Source: Eustoma russellianum
Taxonomy: Eukaryota > Streptophyta > Magnoliopsida > Gentianales > Gentianaceae
Assembly: GCA_036186865.1 (NCBI GenBank)
Contig: AP025042.1
Location: 33,012,268 to 33,076,267 of the forward strand
Direction of reading: 5' to 3'
Length of the DNA stretch: 64,000 nucleotides
Below the pieces are notes generated by a model, which was not told where the DNA came from, searched no databases, and saw nothing but the letters and a program-made list of their open reading frames with translations. A program made the translations under genes and the position numbers. The stretch's first letter is position 1; each line of letters starts with the position of its first letter. Positions 21,402 to 33,454 of the stretch are shown here, one piece after another.

Positions 21402-24400
21402 ATAGTTCCCCGCCCCGGGTCTCAGCACGGTGCACCCACCGTACGCTACTACAAAAAGTACAAGGCATCAATAACATCTATATGCATGTCCACATAAACA
21501 TATATTGAACTAGAGGAAGCACCATAAAATAGACAAAGCATAATCGACATGCAACATATGGCATAACTAGATCCAAGTACATCAAAGTACCATTAGTACA
21601 AGAGATCGTGATACAGGTTTGGAATAAACATAAGTGCAAACTACCATAGATGGGCCCATTAACTCCTCACAGGTGTCCTACCCTCAATTCATCGTCAATC
21701 GAATCCAAATCCTGCTCTCAAGGCTCTGCAAGATAGTAAAAATACAGAACGAGCGATAACGAATCGCCCAGCAAATATGTCTGTCTGGGTTCATCATGTG
21801 GATCGCGCATGGGAGACGAGGTGATAAAATAAATAAGTAAAGAAACAGAAACTCGTCTCTGTTTACAAATACCGTGACAAATAAGGCAAGAAACATAAAA
21901 ATCGTATAACTGTATAAAGTGCAGAAATAGAGTCGCAAATGAACTCAAATAATTTATCATATTACTTATTCCATTACTTGTTAAATGTTCTTATAATCCA
22001 CGTTTTATATTAAGTCCCAATTGATTAAATTCATGTCACAACAGGCTTTCTATTAAGTCAACTTAACATACCGGAATTCAAAGGAGGGATCCAGTAGGGT
22101 AACTCGGGAGACATGCATATCCTTGAATGAAGATGTAACATGATTCATTTTTCTGAAACATTTCAAAACGTAACCTTTTTGTAATCTTCATATCAAAACT
22201 ATTTTAAAACTTGGTTGTATCACCTTTCATGTACGAACGATAACACACGACAAACCGAATGATTCTCCATATAGTCTTATGTATAAAATATGAATCCCAA
22301 TGGTCCAAACACGGTGTTACATCATATGCATATAGATCTAATGGTGAAGCGTTATGACAAAGATCCCAGGTCTGGGACGCGGTGTTACACTCGTCCAAAG
22401 AGAAAAGCATGGGTATTATCTATAAGGTGGAGATCCCTTGTGCCGGACAAGGCGTTACACTCGGCCAATAGGGCAGGGAACATACATATGCCCCATAACA
22501 CCAACCTCTCCTAGGTTCTAGTGTCATGTGGCACATACGATAACTATACATATGTTTGCCCTGGACATACTCTCTCCTACATCAGATGTCAGGCCAGCCT
22601 TCAACCATAACATATCATCATATAACATACGCTCTGAATTATATCATCGTATCACATAACTGTATCATTGGAATCAATCGTCTCGTGGTATATTTCGTTT
22701 AAAATCCTTTTAAAAACGTATCACGTGATCAAACATTTCTGTAAAAAAATATGGCATGGTCAAAATCTTTTCGCTCCAAAACTTTGACTCATGTACGTAT
22801 GCATGTGGACTTGGTTTTGGGCTCATTTGATCATCGAACAATTTCAGCACTTAATATCCAACGTTTAACTTATGATTCATATCATAAACTCCTGTGGAAC
22901 AACCATTTTGCCCCTTCCAAGGATCTCAATTTTAAGGCTCTAAAACAGCCCACTTTTTGGTCTTAAACCACTAAAATCTTTATCTTATTTGGACCAATTT
23001 TCCTATTATTTCATAGCTTCTCAAAACAGCCCACTTTATGCCTCGAAAAGAATCATCCTTTCCTTAATCTTTAGTCTTGTCAAATTATCCATTTAGCAAC
23101 TTAAGTGGCACAACATACACTTATTTTTAGATAAACATAACCATGTAATTACAGAGCAACTTTATTGGTACTTAAATGCCCCCACTTGACCCAAATATAT
23201 ATTGGCCATACAACACATGTTTCTTCACTTTAAACATCATTATGTACATGTATAGTGATTGTATCACTTAGCACTTTTAACTTATCATGAACATATACAT
23301 GCATATTTGATTTATTCACTTTTCTTCAGAATGATGCATTATACTTTTAGTTTCAACATACATGAACTCATGAATGGAAGTTTCCTCCAAGGGTATGAAC
23401 ACAAGAGCCATGATCGTAATGACGATTATGATGAAATTTACATGCAAATACATATGATGATGAGAACCATGAAAACACATCCTTAGGCCGTGATCATCAA
23501 GAATACTCATCAAAATGATGGTGATGAAGCATGCCTAAAGTTGCACCTCGAAACAGCCCACTTATGGATGTCTTTGAATGGAAATGAAATGATGATCATC
23601 AAAGAAACAATCTTTTGGGGCCACAAAATATAGCGTAAATTGTGATACATCATAATCATGCTAAATCATGACCTTCAACATGCATAAACACTAAAAATCT
23701 CAGGAAAACACATTTGTGATGATCATCATGAAAACACAATAGAAAATGATGCAAAGTGTGGTTCTTAGTACACATTTTCAAGAAAGTGTAACATACAACC
23801 TACACTTTTTATGAAAAGAGACATACATGCCTAGTCTTTTATTACATGCAACATGCATTTCGTAAGAAGCCTACATATATTCTAATATCTACATGCATGA
23901 CACTTTTCATATTATCCAAGTCATAAAAGCACATGTTCAAGAATCACACATAAGTGTTCAAATATATAACATGCAAGAACACTTTTTATATAATCTTAAT
24001 AGAAAGGTTCCTTGAACATAATGCATGCAAGATCCATGTTTGTAAATGAACATGAACGATACGTTTTTGAACATGCATGAAGAAACCAAGAAGATTACTT
24101 GCCTTTTTCTTTGAATCCTAAACTTAAAAATGGAAGATTTATTCTTTCCCCATGTTTGGATACCTCACGGCCTAGATGTCCAAAATGAACGAATGATTGA
24201 TCATTTTTAAACGCAAAGACACTAAGAAGGTTCTAAAATCAACCTACTATAATCTCACCTTTGAAAATTCTTGAAGGTTCTTACTTTTCCAATTTGGAAA
24301 ATTCTTCCTCCTTAGTTGGTGGAACTCTCGGCCTCGCTAGGATGGGGTGAGGAAATTGAGTGATTTTGAAGAAGGAAAGCAAAAGAAAGTGATGGAATGA

Positions 24401-25263
24401 AGTCTAGAATATCTTTACCTTGGAGGGTCCTACAATTGAATCATGTTTCCTTCATTTGGATGAGAAGAATTTTTCTTCTTCTTGACTTAGAGGCTCATGG
24501 TTTTTGGAGTATTTCGGGGAAGAATGAGATCTTGAAGGAGGCTTGAGAGAGAGTGAAGTTTCCTGGAGTGGAGGAGAGAAAATTATGTTTGTTAGAATGG
24601 AATAGAATGAAATTTTTTCTGCCTTATCTTTGGCAGTGGCTGAAATTTAAAGGTGAGTGGAGGGAGGGTTTCATCATGTTGTTGGGGTTGGGAAGAGAGG
24701 GAAATGATGGTAGTGTAAGAGGTTGTGAGTTTGCATGGATATTGGTTGGTTGAATAATTAGATTTGTAAGAGCTTTTTCTTGCCTTTCTTACATGATGGA
24801 TGATGACAAGAATAAGAAAAATGTTGGAAGAAAATGAAGGTGGTGTGAGAGAATGCATGAAATTCCATTGGTTAGGAAATTGAAAGTGTAAAAAAGAAAA
24901 GGAATAATGTGTAAGAATAAAAAATAAAATGAAGTGAAATGGAAGAAAATCTTGTCTTGCATGGGTAGGGGGCGGTCAAAGGGGTGCTTATTGGGTAGAA
25001 TATGAAAAAAAAATTTCCACTTCATTTTCTATATCCTACATTTTTTTTCTTTACTTAAATCCGAAATAAGTTTTATGTCATACTCTTTAATTACATTTAA
25101 TTATTCCACATAATTTGTGTTGTTACTTAGGGTTTAATTTATTTATCTTAGTGTGTTCCATATTTCTTACCTATACTGTTTATCATGGCAAAACAATCAC
25201 ACTCCAATTCCCTTGTAATTTTCTTTGTTTTCTTTCACTAACGATGGGGGTGTGGGTCGTAAC
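21402..25263 (-). repeat. 3' (left) LTR of Gypsy-G, about 3.9 kb
   Basis: On the minus strand it begins TGTTACGACCCACACCCCC, directly after the purine tract AGGGGGGAAGAA. This is the typical end of plant chromovirus-like gypsy elements, where pol runs almost into the LTR. It ends near CACGGTGCTGAGACCCGGGGCGGGG at 21402-21440. It contains no gene. The stretch 23534-25263 is AT-rich and holds nothing else I recognise. Confidence 0.7.
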
Positions 25264-25340
25264 ATTCTTCCCCCCTACAAAAAGTTTTGTCCTCGAAATT
25301 TGGGTGTTGAGTCATAATCAGCTGCTTCGTGTAGCTCTCC
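25264..25340 (-). pseudogene. Gypsy-G pol tail and polypurine tract
   Basis: On the minus strand CCCAAATTTCGAGGACAAAACTTTTTG is followed by TAGGGGGGAAGAATG, the usual last codons of pol (KFRGQNFL) and the PPT before the LTR. Nothing upstream of this to about 26250 is recognisable as RT or integrase. Confidence 0.6.
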
Positions 25341-26249
25341 TGAATTCTCACTTATCGCAACTCTCGAACACCATCAATTACGGTTCGGACATGCTTTTCT
25401 ATAATCATAACTCATGCGGCTCTACTTGGATATATAGGTTTATTCGGTTCCAAAATATTCAGTTTATCTTTCATAGGACAACCCTGTAATGGCATAAATT
25501 TTGTTTGCGAAATATTATCGTTAAAACCATTTTTATAATATTTGAAGTCTATTAATCGTGAACAATTTGATTGCATACCCCTTTTCTTTTCCAAATCGAA
25601 AATAGATTTTGAAAATCATATTTTGATCGGTTACTCATGATAAAATCTTCAACTTATATTGCCTAATTCTATTAGAGTATACCAAAATTAACACTTAGGG
25701 CACCCTAATTCCCATGTTTCTGCTGCCCTATTCTAATCAACCCCTTTTTTCTTCATTTGATTATTCCAATGCCAGTTCCAGCGCAGTTAGATTCCACTGG
25801 CATGACAATCGTTTACTATTCACGCTTACTCTTGTTTCGATTCAGGCCTATTCGGTTCAAGCCAAAACAATCTTGATATTTGCACTTGTTGTCGAATTCA
25901 CCTAACCCCACATTGTAATAATTTTCTTATTCCACGGTCTTTACCTAGTGGAGTGCACTTTTTACTACTGATCAATTTCACTAATGAGACTAATATCTTT
26001 GACCTATTATGATAATCTATCATCAACATCTTATTTGTGTTATCACTCACTATTCGATATGTTACTGACTTCGTTGTTCCTATCATCAATAAATCTTTCC
26101 TTATAAATTCTCATCTTCCTAAAGTAGATCATCTCTTAGTAATTACAATTCGCACGTAGTCAGTAGACTAGGTTCTAACATTGGTAATGGTACTCGCAAT
26201 TAAACTGCATAATTAGACGTACCTATTACGGTATCTAGGACATCAGAAA
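25341..26249. other. Gypsy-G internal region, nothing recognised
   Basis: AT-rich with short open frames only. By position it should be pol, but no RT, RNase H or integrase block can be read on either strand. It is either badly decayed or replaced by deletion. Confidence 0.35.
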
Positions 26250-27358
26250 CTTCTGTGTCTGTCCCATCTTGAACTTGGGTGTCAGGCGGTGGTTGCCCTC
26301 TCTGCTGTTGTGTAATCTCCCTATTACCTATTCCTATTCTTCAGGAAATCTTTGATCATGTGCTTGGTTACCGCATATGAAACATGCACCGGTCCTCATG
26401 CGGCACTCACTAGTGTGATGTTTCTAACACTTCAGAATAGCTGATGCTAGTGGATGCCGCTTCTGCCAAAGCTGTGGCTGTGGCCTAAAGGGTGATGGCT
26501 ATTGAGATCGTTCATCTGCCCTCTGTTGATATTTGGCCTGCTATCCGAACCTATCATCCATATTCTCTCGAGGCCTTTTGTCTCTGACCGTCTTATTTTG
26601 CCTCAACATAACGCGCTCCACGCGGTAGTAGACACTCAATAATTCCCTAAAATTTTCGGGGTCTACATTCACAATCCAAGTCTTGATCCGATGGTTCAGG
26701 ACGCATCTAAACTTACACATCTTGAGTCTCTCATCCATCATTGTTGAAGCAACATATTGACCCAATATGGTGAATCAATTAGTATACTCAGAAATCATGA
26801 CACTCGATTCCTGCTTTAGTGACTCAAATTCTCTAATCCTCAGGATAATCACTAGCGGAGGAATATAAGAGTGGTAAAAATTATCGAGAAATCTCATCCA
26901 TGCAACAAGTCAGGGTAGTGGCTGGATGTTAGTTTCCCACCACTATTTAGTATCAAGAATGGCCGAATAACCTGCACCTTCATCCCATTAGGTATCTACA
27001 CCAACTTGAATCTGCTCTCGACTTTATCCAACCATTTCTCGGCCTTATCCGAATCAGGCCCTCCCTCAAAGATCGGAATTCGCGCTTTCTTTATTTTCCC
27101 CAAAAAGAAACCAAGGCTCATCTCAGTCTGTGGTGGTGGGAGCGGTGGTGCAGTCTACGCATCCTGACAGCCTGACCAAGGTGTATCAGTGCGCCGAGAA
27201 ATGCATGCGTGATATATCCTGGGGCACGTACCGGTGGTGGTGAAACATGCTCCTCTAGCAGTGGTATCGGCTATGCAGCTAGTGGTACCTACTGTGGGTG
27301 ATGTAGCTGAGCATGTCTATCCGATTGCTGTCTCCTTCGAGGTCGCAATGCCATCTTA
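26250..27358 (-). pseudogene. Gypsy-G Gag remnant (Ty3/gypsy)
   Basis: Seen on the minus strand from an ATG at about 27356 (MALRPRRRQQSDRHAQL, then stops): later IPIFEGGPDSDKAEKWLDKVESRFKLV, the typical gypsy gag start of the capsid domain. Then comes MMDERLKMCKFRCVLNHRIKTWIV with FRELLSVYYRVERVML, matching the capsid's later helices. Near 26415-26342 is HTSECRMRTGACFICGNQAHDQRF, a zinc knuckle whose last Cys is Phe. Many stops and frame changes separate the pieces. Known: such Gag builds the particle of chromovirus-like gypsy elements. This one is long dead. Confidence 0.7.
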
Positions 27359-27715
27359 TCGAAACAATAATGTTATTACAATTAGTTCACATAATATCAT
27401 GAATAAAATAAAAAATTTTAATTTGAGAGTTTTAACCGTGTTTTGAGGGAAGCATTGTAAGTGTTATGGATACAAACTAAATTTATCTGGTATTAAGTGA
27501 GGACAAGGTTATTCTAGTGCCTGCTATTAAACCATTCTAAAAGATCTAATCTAAGGCTGTCAGGCTCATTCTAAAATCATAATTGTCACGCTCATTCTAA
27601 AATCATAACAGACTCTATGATCTCAAATTAAGTTCTACGACCATAACCTAAGTACATGTCATTGCTTACTTTATGTTGCCCGCTGTGGATCTGGAGCCTC
27701 GGCTCTAATATTACC

Positions 27716-29332
27716 TATAGCGCCCTGCCCCAGACTAGGGTCTCGGCACGGTGCACCTGCCTTACTCTACTACGAGAAGTACAAGGCGTCGATAACATCT
27801 ATATGCATGTTGACATACACGTGTATCTAAATAGCAGAAGCACCATAAAATAACAAAACATAATCGACATGCAACATATGTCATAACTAAATCCAACTAC
27901 ATTAGAGTACTATCAGTACAAGAGATCGTGATACAAGTCTGGAATAAACATAACCACAAACTACCATAACTGGGCCCATTAACTACTCACATGTGTCCTA
28001 GCCTCGGCTCATCATTAACCGAATCCAAAACCCACTCTCGAGGCTTTGCAAGGTGGTAAAAATATGGAATGAGTAATAACAAATCGCCTAGCAAGTATGT
28101 TCGTCCGAGTTCGTCACGTGGAACATGCATGGGAGACGAGATGATAAAATAAATACCATACAAGTAAAGAAATGGAAACTCATCTCCATTTACAGATACA
28201 GTGACTGATAAGGCAAGAAACATAAACATCGTATAACAGTATAAATGCAAAAATAGAGTCGCAAATGAACTTACATAATTTATCATATTACTTCTTTCAT
28301 TACTTGTTAAATGTTCTTATAATCCATGTTTTATATCAAGTCCCAATTGATTAAATACATGTCACAACAGACTTTCTTTTTAGTCAACTTAACATAATGG
28401 AATTCTAAGGATGGATCAAATAGGGTAACTCGTGAGACATGCATGTGCTTGAATGAAGATGTAACATGATTTATTTTTAGAAACATTTCAAAACGTAACC
28501 TTTTTGTAATCTTCATATCAAAACTATTTTAAAACTTCGCTGTAGCACCTTTCATGTACGAACGATGGCACATAACAGACCAAATGATTCTTCATATAAT
28601 CTTATGTACAAAATATGAATCCCAGTGGTCCTACCACGGTGTTACATTATATGCACATAGATCTAATAGTGATGCGTTATGGCAGAGATCCCAGGTCTCG
28701 GATGCGGTGTTACACTCGACTAAAGAGAAAAACATGGGTATCATATGTAAGGCGAAGATCCCTTGTTCCGGACAAGGCGTTACACTCGGCCAATAGGGTA
28801 GGGAACATGCGTAAGCCCTATGACAAGAACCCCTCCTAGGTTCCAGTGTCATGTGGCGCATAGGGTAACTGTACATATAATTGTGGTTGATATCCTCTCT
28901 CCTAATACTAATGTCGGAACAGCTTCCGATCATAACATATCATCATATAACATATACTATGAATCATATCATCATATAACAAAACTATGTCATCGGAATC
29001 AATCATCTCGTGGTATGGTTCGTTTAAAATCCTTTTAAACGTATCACGTGATCAAACATTTTGTAAAAATATATCTCGTGGTAAAATCTTTTCGTTTCAA
29101 AACTTTGACTCATGTACGTATGAATGTGGGCTTGGTTTTCGACTCATTTGTCATCAAACAATTTTAGCACTTACTGTCCAACGTTTAACTCATGATTCAT
29201 ATCATAAACTCATGTGAAATACCCATTTTCCCCTTCAAAGGATCTCGCTTTTAAGGCTCTAAAACAACCATTTGGGTTTAAACCACTAAAATATTTATCT
29301 TATTTGGACCAAATTTCCTATTATTTCATAGC
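27716..29332 (-). repeat. 5' (right) LTR of Gypsy-G, first piece
   Basis: Aligns along its length with 21402-23017, for example the CTCGGCACGGTGCACC block, CATCTATATGCATGT, GAGATCGTGATACA and the GATCCCTTGT-CCGGACAAGGCGTTACACTCGGCC block. It stops at TTATTTCATAGC, where LTR-H begins. Between its end and gag is a decayed primer site (TATTAGAGCC in place of TATCAGAGC). Confidence 0.75.
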
Positions 29333-30095
29333 TGTAGGACTTGTATAGCACAACTAGAAGGGGGAAAGTTGAATAGTGGGTGGGGAAAAAAATTGGGTTT
29401 AAAACTTTTTGTTACCAGTTACCCACTTCTGAAAATAGATTCTCTTTTCAGACCCTTTTTTAGATTAATTGAATGACCAGGTTCTAGACTTCCAAAAATT
29501 GTGAAATTTGGTGACAACGTACTCTTAGATGTTATGAATGTCTCACAAAACTTTTAGATTAAACTTCCAATCCTAACCCCTTGAAAACACGTATATGTAC
29601 AGATTTTGTCAATCTGCCAGACACTGTACTCAGAAATAAAAAATTTATTCCTATTCATTGGGAACATACCCTTAAGGTGTGTATTTTAATGGGTTGAAAC
29701 AGTTTTTGAAAATTTCCTTGGGAAGTATGTCAACCATATGGATGTTCTCAACCTTTGCAAATCTGAGAATCAGATTGCACTAATCTCCGAACTATTAACC
29801 TTTGACTGACTTATACTTATCTAAATGAAGTGAAACTTGGGCCAAATGAAAGCTAGGACTTGTGGCTATGTTTATGCAAAACTTTATGATTTTTGAAAAT
29901 CGTTTTCTATTTTTACCGTTGTAATGAAATCTATGTAGAAAATTGGAAACTTAAAGTAAAGTGCTGAAAAGTAAGAACCAAGAATTTTATACTGGTTCGA
30001 TTAAAAAAACCTACTCCAGTCTTCAAGGACACATTCCTCGGTTTTCACTAAACATAAAAAACACCTTGCCATAAGAAACACCAACTCCACCCTTT
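29333..30095 (-). repeat. LTR-H, first part (SIRE-like LTR, 3' end)
   Basis: Minus sense. It ends GTGCTATACAAGTCCTACA at 29333, with the TTCAACTTTCCCCCTTCTAGT block. It is related to, but clearly different from, the LTR of Copia-B/C. It is interrupted at 30095 by Copia-C, and the sequence continues in register at 39077 (both sides match one continuous stretch of the B/C LTR). Confidence 0.75.
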
Positions 30096-33000
30096 TGTAG
30101 GATCTGCAAGGCACCACTAGAAGGGGGGGGGGGTTGAATAGTTGGTGCGGAAAATGTGGTTTTTAAAATAGTTTTAAACCAAGATCTCAACTTCTGAAAA
30201 CAGTTTCTGTTTTCAGGACCATTTTTAAAACGTTTTGGAAACTAGGTTTTAGGTCTTCAAAAATTCAAAAATTTGGAGAGAACTTAGCCTCAGATGTTAT
30301 GAGTGTCTCCTAAAAATTTCAGATTTAAATCAACCTCTAACCCCTTGAAAATTCGTTGGTGGTCAGATTGCACAAATCTGCCAGAAACGCTAGACTGATT
30401 TGAAAAATTAATTCCTATTTGTACGCAACTCCAAATGCTCTGAAAAGTTAAAGACTAACCCCTTATAAGTTTTATTTAAATGTGTTGAAACAGTTTTGAA
30501 AAATTCTTTTGGGAAGTTAATCAAATACGATTAAAGTCTCAACCTTTGCAAGCCTGAAAATCAGACTGCACTAGTCTCAGAACTTTGGATGTTTGGATGA
30601 CTTATACTTATCCAAAAGGGTTGAAATTTGTTCCAAATTAACCTTAAGACGTGTGGCTATGATTCTGGAAAGTTTCATAATTTTGTAAATTCGTTTACTA
30701 TTTTTACAAACGTGATCAAAACCGATAAACAGTTCTGAAACTGAAAGTAAGTGCTGAAAGTAAGTGACACCAAGAATTTTATACTGGTTCGGTTATAGAC
30801 AATCTACTCCAGTCTTCGAGGACACCTTCCTCGGTTCACAATAATCACACAACACAAAGAAAACCTTACTACAGGGTTGATAGAGTTACACACCAACTCC
30901 AACCCTTTAAAAACCTTGTATGATAATACAATTGTCACGAACACCACCACCTTGCAAGTCCAAGATTGATCACACCTTGATCAATATTTTACAATGATAA
31001 AGAATATGTGGTGGACTATTTGAAGCCTATTCAAGTATATGAATGTAAGCACAATAGGCTTTTAGAGAGAAGAAAGAAAGAGAGTGTAGAAGAGAAGGCT
31101 AAAAACGTTTCTGATCTTTCAAATTTGGAAGGCTTGTTCTTGTTTTTGTTTTGCTCTTCTTCCTTCCTTTTTATCATTATGCCCCCCCCGTGGATGCTTT
31201 TCCCCTCTTAAAAATTATCTTCTAAGTCCTTGGAAGAGTATATGGCATATTGTGACATGTCTTTGCTTACTTGGAATGTTCTCATTGGATGATCATTAAG
31301 CTCTTGCTTACTTGGCACTCATTGATTGGTTGGATGTTGTCATCACTTGATGACTAGACAAATCTGAGAATAACACTTAAAACATGTGCCAAAATTATCA
31401 TAAAATGGTTACCATAATTCACAAGATCATCATACAAAATTAGCTAGGTAAATAACTCCAAGAAGGCATGCAAAAATCGGCCATAAAGTCTTCAGCACAT
31501 GCTGAAATTTCAGCATGTGTAACATTCACCTTTTATTCAAAATATTACCAATTTTACATTGATTTATTCCAAGAATTCAAAGGATAATTCAATCACCATT
31601 TTGTATACAATATTCTTTTCATTTATGGAATAACAATTGAACACCAATGAGGCCAAAATTTCGCCCACTATACATCCACACATGCTGAAATTTTCAGCAT
31701 GTGTAATATTTGAAAATATCACCTTATTTGTTTCCTTAGAATATTCAAAACTCTTCCAAATTATCTCCCAATTATCCACATGATTCAAGACAACAAAATA
31801 TGGCTAATTTAAGATGTTAAAAACGGCCAGCCTACATGCACATGCTGAAATTTTCATCATGTGTTACAAATGTGACATAAGTTTGAAATGTTACCTTGTG
31901 TAGCTCCTTCCTTTATGTCATCAACATTGTATGCTTTATTCTTGACCAATCAAGATACCAAAAAAGCTCCATATATGCTCCAACTCAGCTAGTCTAGGCG
32001 TGTGAAATAGATTTGTGCATGTGCTGAATTTTATTTTTGCAAACTTTGTAAAATAGTGCACATTTAATAATACACACATGGTATATTCTAATCAGACCTT
32101 AATTGAATTTTCTACAACACTTTGAGATGTATGAAATATGTAAAAAGTGTCTAGATACATGTTATATGATGTGCCAAAAAACGTTCCATGTGTCGTGTAC
32201 GTAGAAAACCGAGTTTTCGACGTTTATCGATTACCCGATTTTCTCTAATTAAATTCTAACTTTTTGCACATGTTATATATATTATGTTACACATAATATA
32301 CATAAATTAAAATTTAATATTCATAACTTAGCTGATCTTAAAGTGGCGCCTAAACCATGTGACGAAATTGAAATTGGAATCTCCACAATTTGGCCTTAAT
32401 GTGGGGTGATTTGTGTGTGCCAACATGGAATGATTTTATGGCTGTTCATATCATGAAAGCCACGAAATTTATGGCTATTTTGATGTGTAGGGGCTGGCCA
32501 TCTATTCATGGCAAGTACGTGACACGTTGGCGAAGTTTTGTTATTCGCCCGATATGACAATTTTCGGTTTAGTTTCTTTTAACGTGTCGTATTAAATTTG
32601 TCATCACCATGACTTATATCATATGATATAAGACCTGAATATACTCATAAATATGAGTTAATTATAGTGGTATGGCGTTAACGTACGCACGTAAAATATA
32701 TAACGTGTCGGTAGTACGTTGGAATAAATGTGTATGTGCCTTTTTCAAAAAAATCTGAAAATATATGGCGTGTGATATATGTGTGAAGAGGAGAGTGGAA
32801 AACTTTCCTTCACCTTGTTACCTTTGTGCCTTTTCTAAATATTGCTTCCTTTAATGAACTACTTAGCTTAATTAACTAAGTACTTCACTTAATGAACTAG
32901 TTTAGTTCATTAATGGTGGCACCTGAATATAGTTCAAACACAACAAATGTTTGCCATTTGATGTAAGCTTTCAAGCTTCATGGCTCCTTAGTACGGCAAC

Positions 33001-33108
33001 ATTATATATGAACTATATAAGGCAAGTTATATGCAATATGTTATGCATTGCTTTGTAACACGTTTAAATCATGTATTTTGAAATCACTGAAACCCCTTTT
33101 TCTCTACA
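30096..33108 (-). repeat. 3' LTR of Copia-C, about 3.0 kb
   Basis: Minus sense. Its end CTTGCAGATCCTACA is at 30096. The start is either TGTAGAGAAAAAGGGG at 33108, directly after a purine tract, or TGTTGCCGTACTAAG at 33003. I prefer 33108 because LTRs begin next to the PPT. CACATGCTGAAA-type palindromes lie at about 31495, 31680 and 31837. Confidence 0.75.
31495..31865. repeat. CACATGCTGAAA palindromes in the Copia-C LTR
   Basis: The block near 31495 is a perfect 24-nt palindrome (CACATGCTGAAA then its reverse complement). Those near 31680 and 31837 are near-perfect. The same words are in the Copia-B LTR, the 5' LTR of Copia-C (38925) and LTR-H (39668). Confidence 0.85.
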
Positions 33109-33328
33109 ATCTCCTCCTTTCGATGATTTTCAAAATAACCTACAATCATGATTTAAATCTTATAGCTCCCCCTTCAATCATGCATAAATTCAAATTTTGA
33201 ATTCTGAAATCACTCAAACCCCTTTTTCTCTACAATCTCCCCCTTTTGATGATTTTCAAGATAACCTACAATCATGATTTAAATCTTATCGCTCCCCCTT
33301 CAATCATGGATAAATTCAAATTTTGAAT
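33079..33328. repeat. 125-bp tandem duplication covering the Copia-C polypurine tract
   Basis: Two near-identical units, about 33079-33203 and 33204-33328, each starting TGAAATCACT. Each carries a minus-strand purine tract: GAAAGGAGGAGATTGTAG in the first and AAAAGGGGGAGATTGTAG in the second. Further purine tracts (AAGGGGGAGC, AAGGGGGAGAGA) lie at 33170-33410. Confidence 0.85.
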
Positions 33329-33454
33329 TTCAAATTTCAAACCGCTACCCCTTGATTTATGCAATCAGTTTCTCTCTCCCCCTTAAATCATGCATTCTCT
33401 CCCCCTTTATTTTGGAAAGTCAATCAAAATATGCCTGCAAATATGGAAAGAGAA

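Noticed and set aside
21684..22514. Open frames in the Gypsy-G LTR, repeated at 27987-28839
   Set aside because: They recur only because the LTR does; stops and starts differ between copies.
31008..31211. Small plus-strand protein with EERRKKESVEEKAK
   Set aside because: It lies antisense within the Copia-C LTR, recurs in the other LTR at 38383-38712 with a different end, and has no gene context.
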